Shown here: positions 1 to 8,900 of the stretch, one piece after another
Layout of the letters: each line of letters opens with the position of its first letter
Numbering within the stretch: the first letter of the stretch is position 1
Origin: JAJEBT01 sp965221485
Lineage (GTDB): Bacteria > Pseudomonadota > Alphaproteobacteria > MPNO01 > UBA830
Assembly: GCA_965221485.1 (NCBI GenBank)
Contig: OZ244893.1
Span: 1,302,001 to 1,366,000, forward strand
Length of the DNA stretch: 64,000 nucleotides
Direction: 5' to 3'
Notes under the pieces: generated by a model
Told to the model about the DNA's origin: nothing
What the model saw: only the letters and a program-made list of their open reading frames with translations
Database searches by the model: none
Position numbers and translations under genes: made by a program

Positions 1-1
1 A

Positions 2-571
2 AAAATTGCTGATTGGGTCGCATCCGAAGCCAAAAACCTATACTCCCGCGCCTTGCAAGCCGGTATTTTCAAACAGACATCGATTAAACGAGAATTCTCA
101 GATCGGCTTACTTTGTACCTCACCTGCACCCCGCTGGGTCAACCGTGTATTACGACCCCGGGCGAATTCGGCGCTGTTCGAGATGCGCCTGATTCCAGCC
201 AACTCCGATTGCGACTCTGCAAGGCACTGGACGACAAATGCCCCAAGCTGCGGTGCTGCCAACATAGAGGCGCACGAACCGTGTTAGTGCTGGAAAGTGA
301 CGACATCGTGCTTGATTACACTTGTGTCCGTAAAGCGTTAGAGGAAATATCCGAAAAACGCATCGATTTGCCGGATGAGATATATCTTATTTGGAACACT
401 AGCTGCGAGAAGTGGTACGTTTTTCCAATGAATTGCTCTGCGGATTTATTATTTAAAAACGACATATTTCCTAATAAATTCGATAACAATCGATCATTTC
501 TTTCCGTAGACCTAGGCAAAAAGACGTACAATTCAGATGATAAAGGTTGCGAAATCTGTTTGGGTTACTGA
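2..571 (+). CDS. Hypothetical protein, C-terminal part (runs off left edge)
   Basis: An open frame enters from the left edge and ends at a TGA at 569-571, giving about 189 residues with no start in view. I do not recognise a named family. The second half is protein-like: a strand-like block near TVLVLESDDI, then a helix-like stretch and an acidic segment around LPDEIYLIWN. Two closely spaced Cys lie in RCCQH. Base composition in 300-570 is clearly richer in A and T than the genes that follow, with TTA and ATT codons, which could indicate a horizontally acquired gene. No membrane segments are seen. The function is unknown. The open frame could still be fortuitous in its first third, where the sequence looks less protein-like. 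Confidence 0.5.
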   Translation, partial: KIADWVASEAKNLYSRALQAGIFKQTSIKREFSDRLTLYLTCTPLGQPCITTPGEFGAVRDAPDSSQLRLRLCKALDDKCPKLRCCQHRGARTVLVLESDDIVLDYTCVRKALEEISEKRIDLPDEIYLIWNTSCEKWYVFPMNCSADLLFKNDIFPNKFDNNRSFLSVDLGKKTYNSDDKGCEICLGY

Positions 572-1096
572 GTGTTGTTTCCCACATTGATTCAGCGTTT
601 ACGTCTGATTTCGTCTTGCGCTTTTCCATCGGGGGTCTGAAAAGCGGTCGAAAGATCGCGGTGAATTCTGACCTGCCTGCGGGGTCACTCCACCAAGCAC
701 ATAACATCGAGGAATCGTCATACCGCCATGCTAAAGCAAATAAAGTCTTCTCCTGTCAAGAGGTGCTGCTGAGCCGGAATACCTGGTAACTGCCAGACAG
801 TGACGACAGATCACTAACCCAGTCGGGCGGGATCGACACCAGGGTTGCGCTTAACCGGTTGAAAACGTTTCTGGAAACTCGCAGTTTCGTGCAAGTATTG
901 CGCGCTGCGCCTCAACTCACTCAACAAAAATCAGCAAGGCTTGCCATACTCCTGCAGGCCATACCAATGCAGAGAATTGCTTCACGTCGACTGCCATGCT
1001 GCCCGATACCCTTGTGTTCCCGGGATTCCGGCTGGCGCCGCGAACCTCCGATCCCGAATCGCGAGATCCTGAATTATTGAATACAGTACTCCTGAC
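572..1096. other. Intergenic, no gene seen
   Basis: This 525-bp spacer lies between the partial hypothetical gene and yhaO. Reading frames here are short and show no recognisable family. No tRNA or strong hairpin was spotted. It probably contains the promoter of the yhaO-yhaN pair. Confidence 0.5.
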
Positions 1097-2371
1097 ATGA
1101 CTTCGTTTCGCTTCCTGCACGCCGCCGACATTCATCTCGACAGCCCTCTCAAGGGTCTCGCCGGGCAACAAGACAGCACGGCCGTTCGAATCCGTTCCGC
1201 GACCCGGGAGGCACTTGACCAACTCGTCGGGTTCGCGCTCGAGGAAACCGTGGATTTTCTCGTCATCGCCGGTGACCTCTATGATGGGGACTGGAAGGAC
1301 TTCAGAACCGGGCTGTTTTTCGCCGGGCAGATGGGCCGTCTCAACGCAGCCGGTATCCCGGCCTACCTTCTTCACGGAAATCACGACGCGGAAAGTCGCA
1401 TAACCCGCCAGCTGACCCTTCCGGACAATGTCCATGTATTCAGTTCACGCAAACCCCAGACCTATGAACTGAAACGCATTCACGCGGTCCTTCATGGCCA
1501 GAGTTTTCCGGACCGTGATGTTTCGGGGAATCTTGTGCCCACTTATCCCGAGCCGGTTTCCAACGCCTTCAATATCGGTGTCCTCCATACAGGACTGGGC
1601 GGAATGGGAGGGCATGCCAACTACGCCCCCTGTTCGCTCCCGGAACTGACGAACAAGGGTTATGAGTACTGGGCGCTTGGCCACGTACACCAGCAGTCGG
1701 TCCTGCATGAACACCCGCATGTCGTCTTTCCGGGCAATCTTCAGGGTCGCCACATTCGGGAGACGGGGCCCAAGGGAGCCATTCTCGTCACCGTCGAGGA
1801 TCACACCGTGACAGACCTGAGGCCTGTTCCCTGTGATCACGTGAGATGGACCGTGATCAAAGTCGTCCTGGAGGCCGACGACGATATGGATCAGGCCATT
1901 CGGCGAATCCGGAACAGCCTCGAGGCCGCCCTGGACACGGAAGCTGATGGCAGGCTTCTGGCCTGCCGCTTCATCATCGAAGGCTTCAGCAACCTGCACA
2001 ACCGACTGGCAGTCAGTCAGGAACAGCTCCTGAACGAGGTCCGATCAGTCGCGCTCGGTGCTGGCAACGAAGCAGCCTGGGTCGAAAAAGTGATCGTAGC
2101 GACGCGGCCTCCGCTCCGCTCCGAAGAGATTCCGCAACGCGAGGATGCTATCGGCGATTTGCTGCGTCTGCTTGAACGGGCGGCCTCTGACGAGGCCTTG
2201 CTGGACCAGATCGGCAACGACATCGACCCCCTGGTGAACAACCTGCCCGCGGAGCTGCGCCAGCAAGTCGAAGACCCGCTGATGCAATCGATGCTGGCCG
2301 GAGATCGAGCCGGATTGATCCGTCAGGTCGTGCCTCAGTTGTCAGCAATGCTCATGGAAGAGAAAGGCTGA
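1097..2371 (+). CDS. yhaO: Metallophosphoesterase, SbcD-like DNA repair exonuclease family (YhaO type)
   Basis: A 424-residue protein with a calcineurin-like phosphoesterase domain in its first 200-odd residues. The metal-binding motifs are in order: DIH (11-13), GD (59-60), GNHD (94-97) and GHVH (195-198). They should bind two divalent metals for phosphodiester cleavage. The C-terminal 200 residues match the accessory region of YhaO-type proteins rather than SbcD proper. The downstream gene starts 3 bp after the stop and encodes the SMC-like ATPase partner, so the two probably form a nuclease-ATPase complex acting on DNA ends, by analogy with SbcCD/Mre11-Rad50. The ATG at 1097 sits directly before the conserved RFLHAADIHLDSP block. 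The family is certain; the symbol is by similarity and the cellular role is inferred. Confidence 0.9.
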   Translation: MTSFRFLHAADIHLDSPLKGLAGQQDSTAVRIRSATREALDQLVGFALEETVDFLVIAGDLYDGDWKDFRTGLFFAGQMGRLNAAGIPAYLLHGNHDAESRITRQLTLPDNVHVFSSRKPQTYELKRIHAVLHGQSFPDRDVSGNLVPTYPEPVSNAFNIGVLHTGLGGMGGHANYAPCSLPELTNKGYEYWALGHVHQQSVLHEHPHVVFPGNLQGRHIRETGPKGAILVTVEDHTVTDLRPVPCDHVRWTVIKVVLEADDDMDQAIRRIRNSLEAALDTEADGRLLACRFIIEGFSNLHNRLAVSQEQLLNEVRSVALGAGNEAAWVEKVIVATRPPLRSEEIPQREDAIGDLLRLLERAASDEALLDQIGNDIDPLVNNLPAELRQQVEDPLMQSMLAGDRAGLIRQVVPQLSAMLMEEKG

Positions 2372-2373
2372 AG

Positions 2374-5300
2374 ATGCGGCTGCGGAGCCTCGATCTCATC
2401 CGTTATGGTCACTTTACCGGTAAATCCATAGACCTCCCGGCCGGCGTTCCGGACGTACATGTCATTTTCGGACGAAACGAAGCCGGCAAGTCGACCGCAC
2501 TGACGGCAATCGGGGATCTGTTGTTCGGCATACCGAGAATATCCCCCTACAACTTTCTCCATGATTACAACGCAATGAAACTCGGAGCCGTACTTGAAAA
2601 CGGGCGCGACAGGGCCGCCGTGCGCCGCCGCAAGGGAAATGAAAACACCCTCCTCGGATCAGATGACCTTGTGCACCCACTTGGCCAGAATGCCCTGAGC
2701 CCCTTTCTCTCGGGTACAGACCGTGAATTTTTCGAGCGCATGTTCAGCCTTGATCATGCTCGCCTCGAGAAGGGAGGGCAGGATATCCTTGCAGCTCAGG
2801 ACGATGTCGGTCAGATGTTGTTTTCGGCTGGTACCGGTATTTCCGGACTGCGCGAGAGGCTCGCAGCCCTCAAGGATGAAGCAAACAGGCTTTGGGGCGT
2901 CCGCCGCTCCGGCAGCCGACGGTATTCTGTTGCACGTGATCAACTGGATGAGGCAAACCAGGCCCTCCGGGAGCTGACCATTACCGCAGAGGCGTGGCGC
3001 AATCGAAAAAAGAAGCTCGAGGAAGCCGAAAACGCTCACGCCGCCATCAATGACAGCATCCGCGAAGCGGACCGCAGGCGAAACCGCCTTGCCCGCATTC
3101 GGCGTGTCTACAAGAGTCTTCGGGACAAGCAGGCACTCGACAGGGAACTCAGGTCTCTGGACGGTGTCATCAGACTTCCCGAAAACGCCACCCTTACGCT
3201 CCAGACTGCGGAAACCAGAGAGGTCAAGGCTGCCATAGGGCTGGAGACACTCCGGAACCAGCAAGCCGTCACCCGGAAGCATCTTGATGACCTGACAATT
3301 GACGAACCCCTGTTGCTGCGAGGCCCGGACATACGCCAGCTTGATGAACGCCGCATCGAAATTCGCACTGCCAGGATGGATCTTCCCAAACGCCAGGCCG
3401 AACTGGACAAGGCTGAACAGGATTTGCTGGTGTCCGCTCGCGAACTGGAATGGAAAGACCAGGAGTCCTCCTCGCTCATTGACAAGATCCCGACACAGAC
3501 CAGGGTCACCGCTGTCACAACCCTTTTGCGTCAGAAAGAAAGACTGGAAGCGGACCTTGCCAGCCAGACGCGGTCTCTTCAGAAGGACTTGCAGGAATGC
3601 AGCGATCTGAAAAAGCGCGTCGAAGAAATCACTGGTCCGCCGGATGTCACCAGGCTCGGCATCATCATCAGGACCGTGCGCGAAAAAGGCGATCTGACAG
3701 GTCGACTGACACAAGCCGAACAGTCGGTGGCCCGTGCCACCGATTCAGCCAGGCGGCACCTCCAGGCACTCAACCCCCCGGTTGCCGATGAGTCCGTCCT
3801 GTCGCAGATGATCGTGCCGGCAAAAAGCCAGATTGAGGACTTCCTCGTCCGGGAACGCGACTGGAAACAGGTACAGCGCGAGATACAGCAGCGGATCCGG
3901 TCCCTTCAACAGAGACGGGAAGAGGCGGCTGCAGTTCTCGACAAGGTCATTCTGGATGAACAGATCGTGACCCGGGACGATCTCAACATCGCTCGCCAAT
4001 ATCGGAACGATCTCTGGACCCTCCTCAAATTTCGTCATGTGCTGGGCCGCCCGCTGCCTTCGGATGTGGCCAGAAGGTTGAGGGAAGAACCGGAGGACCT
4101 GATCAACACCTTCAAGCCGGCCATGGACGAGGCCGACGTCCTGGCGGACCGTCGTTTCGACCAGGCAGAAGCTGCTGGCAGGATTTCAGAAATGCGGCGA
4201 AACATCGACAAGCTGGAAGCCGAATTGCGCCTTGACCACAAGCAGGAACAGGACCTTGAGCGGGACGGGGGCGAATTGAAGAAGGAATGGATTACGCTGT
4301 GGAGCAAGGCCCCATTCGAGCCGTTGGCACCCGAGATCATGCTGAACTGGATCGAGAATCGCGCCCTTGCCATCAGCGCCATCGAGGAACGGGACGGACA
4401 CGAAATCACTTGTCGTTCAGCACGTCGGGAGATCCAGGAGGCACGCACGCAACTGCTGCAGGAACTGGAAGCACTGGGCATCGATGTGTCGGAGCTGGAG
4501 GCTGAATCCCTGGACCTCGTTATGGGGCACGCCATGGAACAGCACGACCGATGCCGGTCCGAAGCACATGACAAGTCCCGCCTGGAAAGCGAACTGTCGA
4601 ACGCTGAAAACCAGTGCGCGCGCGCACGCGACGATCTGAACAAGGCCGGTGTGGCCCTGGATGACTGGCAAGCAGAATGGCTGACCGCCCTACATGATCT
4701 CGCATTGCCGCAGGATACGGCGTCGGAAACTGTCGATGCCCTGATTACAGAAATCAACCGGATGCGCGAAACCGCACAGACAATCCGGACACTGAGGTTC
4801 GACCGTATCGAGAAGATCAAGAGAGATATTGAGGACTTCGAGGGGCATGTGGCGCATCTCGCCTCGGAGCTGGCCCTCGAGCAAGGTGACAAATCTGCTG
4901 ACGAAATCATTGTCACGCTGCGCCAGCGGCTGAACGAAGCGGAGCGAACCCTGGAGCAACGGAAAGACAGGGAAAGCGAGCTCAACCGGCTGAACAGCCA
5001 GATCGCCGAATTGCAACAGGAACGCGATGCGATTGCAGCTGAAATCGCTCCCCTTAAGCAGAAAACCGGGGCGACGACGATCGACGAACTGAAGGCAGCC
5101 GTGGAGCGCTCCGATCTGATGCGTGAACAGGAAGAGCAGCAAGCCCGCCTTCTTGAAGATCTCAGGCGGAATGGTGATGGCAAGACCATTGAAGAACTTG
5201 ACGAAGAATGCGCGAGCGTGGACTTTGACGACATCGAAACACTGGAGGCCTCCCTCGAGGCCGAACTGGGCGATCTCCGGGACCAGCTGTCCAGAGCGGC

Positions 5301-5898
5301 CGAGGTACGGTCCGGTGCCCGTCGCGATTTCCAGGAGGTTGGTGGTGACGATGCCGCTGCCCAGGCTGCGTCAAGGAAGGAGGCGGCCCTCGCCGAGATG
5401 AGCGAGGTGGCCTCTTGCTACATTCGTCTGAAAACCTCTGCCCACCTCCTCCAGTGGGCCATAGAGCGGTACCGCGAGGAAAAGCAGGCTCCCCTGCTGA
5501 GGCATGCGGGCCGTCTGTTCTCAATCTTGACGCGCAATTCCTTTACCGGTCTTCAGATCACCTTCGACGCCCGGGACAACCCGATCCTGGAAGGGGTCAG
5601 ACGCGATGGCGGAACTGTGCCGGTGCAGGGCATGAGTTCAGGAACTGCTGACCAGCTGTATCTCGCGCTTCGCATGGCGTCAGTCGAGGATTACCTCAAG
5701 CGGGCAGATGCGCTTCCCTTTCTTGCCGACGATCTTTTCATAAATTTCGATGATGAGCGTGCAGCAGCAGGTTTCACGTTGCTCGGAGACCTCGGACAGA
5801 ACACCCAGGTCCTGTTTTTCACCCACCACCGGCATCTCGTGGACATTGCTCAGGCCACGCTGGGCAATGAATGCCGCGTCATCGACCTGAATGACTGA
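2374..5898 (+). CDS. yhaN: SMC/Rad50-like AAA ATPase, YhaN type
   Basis: A 1174-residue SMC-like ATPase. The Walker A motif GRNEAGKST is at residues 33-41 in a Rad50-like N-terminal lobe (RSLDLIRYGHFTG). A long, charged, Leu/Glu/Arg-rich coiled coil runs from about residue 200 to 1030. The C-terminal lobe carries an ABC-type signature (GMSSGTADQLYLALR), a Walker B (FLADDLFINFDD) and a switch histidine region (FFTHHRHL). The order matches YhaN/SbcC proteins in which two distant half-ATPase domains come together. It is translationally coupled to the phosphoesterase upstream (3-bp gap), which supports a nuclease-ATPase complex in double-strand-break processing. Length is usual for the family. 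The gene ends 45 bp from the end of the convergent glutamate dehydrogenase gene. Confidence 0.9.
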   Translation: MRLRSLDLIRYGHFTGKSIDLPAGVPDVHVIFGRNEAGKSTALTAIGDLLFGIPRISPYNFLHDYNAMKLGAVLENGRDRAAVRRRKGNENTLLGSDDLVHPLGQNALSPFLSGTDREFFERMFSLDHARLEKGGQDILAAQDDVGQMLFSAGTGISGLRERLAALKDEANRLWGVRRSGSRRYSVARDQLDEANQALRELTITAEAWRNRKKKLEEAENAHAAINDSIREADRRRNRLARIRRVYKSLRDKQALDRELRSLDGVIRLPENATLTLQTAETREVKAAIGLETLRNQQAVTRKHLDDLTIDEPLLLRGPDIRQLDERRIEIRTARMDLPKRQAELDKAEQDLLVSARELEWKDQESSSLIDKIPTQTRVTAVTTLLRQKERLEADLASQTRSLQKDLQECSDLKKRVEEITGPPDVTRLGIIIRTVREKGDLTGRLTQAEQSVARATDSARRHLQALNPPVADESVLSQMIVPAKSQIEDFLVRERDWKQVQREIQQRIRSLQQRREEAAAVLDKVILDEQIVTRDDLNIARQYRNDLWTLLKFRHVLGRPLPSDVARRLREEPEDLINTFKPAMDEADVLADRRFDQAEAAGRISEMRRNIDKLEAELRLDHKQEQDLERDGGELKKEWITLWSKAPFEPLAPEIMLNWIENRALAISAIEERDGHEITCRSARREIQEARTQLLQELEALGIDVSELEAESLDLVMGHAMEQHDRCRSEAHDKSRLESELSNAENQCARARDDLNKAGVALDDWQAEWLTALHDLALPQDTASETVDALITEINRMRETAQTIRTLRFDRIEKIKRDIEDFEGHVAHLASELALEQGDKSADEIIVTLRQRLNEAERTLEQRKDRESELNRLNSQIAELQQERDAIAAEIAPLKQKTGATTIDELKAAVERSDLMREQEEQQARLLEDLRRNGDGKTIEELDEECASVDFDDIETLEASLEAELGDLRDQLSRAAEVRSGARRDFQEVGGDDAAAQAASRKEAALAEMSEVASCYIRLKTSAHLLQWAIERYREEKQAPLLRHAGRLFSILTRNSFTGLQITFDARDNPILEGVRRDGGTVPVQGMSSGTADQLYLALRMASVEDYLKRADALPFLADDLFINFDDERAAAGFTLLGDLGQNTQVLFFTHHRHLVDIAQATLGNECRVIDLND

Positions 5899-5943
5899 AA
5901 GCAACCGAAAACCTGAGGCCATCACAATCGGAGACTGCGGATA

Positions 5944-8900
5944 TCAGCCGGCGCACAATGCCCGCAGGCAGCTGGCCGCAACCGGAAACATCGCAAGGTC
6001 CAGACTTTCCGCTTGCGAGATCTCGTTTACAACCTGCCGCAATCCGTGAATCCGTGAATCCTCGGTATCATCCCATTTCGCCAGTTCCAGAGTAACGCCC
6101 GACGCTGATCCTGCTGCTTTGATCAACTTGCCCGTCAAGAGTGCCTGACCATCCCACAACTCGTCCACACTCGTACCCAGCGCTGCTGACTGCCACTTGT
6201 TTTCAGCAACAATTGCCTCGGCTTTATGGCGAAGCGCATTAAGGCCAAACCACCCTCCGACCGTAAAGTAGGCAAGAGCTACATCCGCCACCGGCATGGC
6301 CGTCTCATTGGCCAGTCTAACGATGTCGCAACCTGCGTACAGCGGGTCCAGAAACGCGATGCGGCGCGCCAGCGGGGCCGGAACACCCCTGGCGACAAAT
6401 TTCGCCTCGACCTCAGCAATCCGGTCCTGCAGCGGTTCGGTAACGATCTGATCGATTCTTTCCGCAAGGAGGCTTGTGCCCGGCTTGAAGGCTTGCACGA
6501 CAGAGGTCACATCAAGGTCTCCGGGAAGTTTGGTGGCAAACCAGACGGTTCCGCGGGTGATATGCTCAAGCACCTCCAGATGAAGCTCTGTCTGGAGATC
6601 AGCCGGGACCCTGTTATCCAGACCCTCTATCTCCTGCCAGATCCAGGATACGCCAAAGACCTCGCGACAGATCAGATATGCACGCACGATTCTGTCAGGT
6701 TGCAGCCCCCTTTCCGCCGAAATCGTTTCAACAAAGGTAGGCCCGACACGATTGATCAGGCTGTTGGAAATGTAGGTTGCCGTAATCTCCCTTTGCAGAC
6801 GATGACCCGGCATAAGGTCGCGATACCGGTCGCGAACCAGGGGAGGAAAATACAGCGCAAGGTCATTGACGAGCCAGGGATCATCAGGGATGTCGCTCTC
6901 CATCAGGTGCTTGAAAAACCTGTTTTTTGCGTAAGCAAGCAACACCGCCAGTTCGGGTCGGGTCAAGCCCTTTCCCTGTCTTTCACGCTCTGCCAGTTCC
7001 TCGTCAGTTGGGAGAAACTCCACCGCCCTGTCGAGATCTCCTGCAATTTCCAGGCGACGAATGAAACGCTGATGTTCCCCGATGGTGACGGAGCCCCGTG
7101 CTTGTGCAAGACTGAGAGCCAGACCTTGCCGGTAATTGTCCATGAGGCAATGTTCCGCGACATCGTCGGTCATTGCCTCGAGAAGTTCGTTGCGGCTCTC
7201 CAGCGCGAGTTCGCCGCTCGACACAACCTCTCCGAGCAGGATCTTGATATTGACTTCCTGATCAGACGAAGCCACCCCGGCAGAGTTGTCAATAAAGTCC
7301 GCATTGATATGCCCGCCACGCTGCGCGTAGGCGACACGCCCCAGTTGGGTTACAGCGAGATTGGCGCCCTCTCCTACAACCTTGCATCGCAACTCGTGAC
7401 CGTCGACGCGCACAGTGTCATTGCCGCGATCCCCGACGCTTTCATGAGATTCGCGTCTGTCCTTGACATAGGTTCCGATACCTCCGAACCAGAGAAGATC
7501 GACCCGCGCGCGCAACATTGCGCGGATCACCTCATCTGCCGAAAGCGGTCCTGTGGCAGACAGCCCAAACAGCTGACGGGCAACATCAGAAAGCGGAATT
7601 TCCCTGGCAGTCCGGCTGTAGACACCGCCGCCTCCGGAGATCAGACCGGTATCGTAATCCGCCCAGGAAGATCGCGGCATTCGAAACAGGCGCTCCCGCT
7701 CTCTCCAGCTGGACTGCGGATCAGGATCAGGGTCCACGAAAATGTGAAGATGGTTGAAGGCGCCGACCAGCCGGATATGCCGGGATTGCAGCATACCATT
7801 ACCGAAAACGTCACCCGACATATCGCCTATGCCGACCACCGTGAAGGACTCGTTCTGTACGTCAACACCGATTTCCCGGAAGTGACGCTTGACACACTCC
7901 CAGGCTCCCCGTGCGGTAATACCCATTTTCTTGTGGTCGTAACCGGCCGACCCTCCGGACGCGAAGGCATCACCAAGCCAGAAGCCGTACTCCTCGGAAA
8001 TGCCGTTGGCGATGTCCGAAAATGTCGCCGTACCCTTGTCCGCCGCAACAACAAGATAGGGGTCGTCCTCATCACGGCGAACCACGCCCTCAGGAGGTAC
8101 GACCTTGCCCGAATGCAAATTGTCGGTAAGGTCGAGAAGGCCCCGGATAAACGTCTTGTAGCAGGCCACGCCTTCACGGATGACGGCCTCGCGGCCGCCT
8201 TCCCGCGGGAGCTGTTTGACGACAAAGCCGCCTTTGGAACCCTCAGGGACAATCACGGCGTTCTTCGTCATCTGGGCCTTCATAAGGCCGAGAATTTCCG
8301 TCCGAAAATCGGCCCGTCGATCCGACCATCGGATGCCGCCCCGGGCAACCAGTCCGCCGCGACAATGAACCCCTTCCACGCGCGGCGAATAGACAAAGAT
8401 CTCGCGCGCTGGCCTTGGCAGCGGCAAATCGACAATCGCAGAACTGTCGAATTTGAAGGAGATGTAGGGCTTCGGACCACCGTCTGCAGCCGGAATGAAA
8501 TAATTTGTTCTGAGAGTTGCCTCAATCAGATTTAGCAAGCGGCGCAACAACCGGTCTTCATCGGGATTGTCCACATCATTCAGGGCTTCATCTATGCGCT
8601 TGCGAACGAGATCAGTTTCCGATTTGCCACTGTCTGCTGCCGTCCTGGCATCGGGTTTGAAAAACGCCTCGAACAGGGCAACAAGCTCGCGCGCAAGGTT
8701 TCCGTTTCGGCTCAGGGTGCCAGCCATGCCGTCGGCACCAAAAGGCGCTCCGGTCTGGCGCAGATAACTGCACAGGGCGCGAAGGACCACAACCTGACGC
8801 CACGCCAGATCAGCGGCCACGATCAGTGCATTGAATCCGTCATCCTCGACGTCGCCGGCGAGCACACGCAGAAACACCTCTTCGAAGTTGTCCTTGACAC

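Noticed and set aside
4035..5234. Ser/Arg-rich 399-codon minus-strand frame opposite yhaN
   Set aside because: Low-complexity translation is the complement of coiled-coil codons; not a real protein.
6226..8535. 769-codon plus-strand open frame inside the glutamate dehydrogenase gene
   Set aside because: It is antisense to a clearly conserved enzyme; long antisense frames are expected from GC-rich codon bias, and its translation shows no family pattern.
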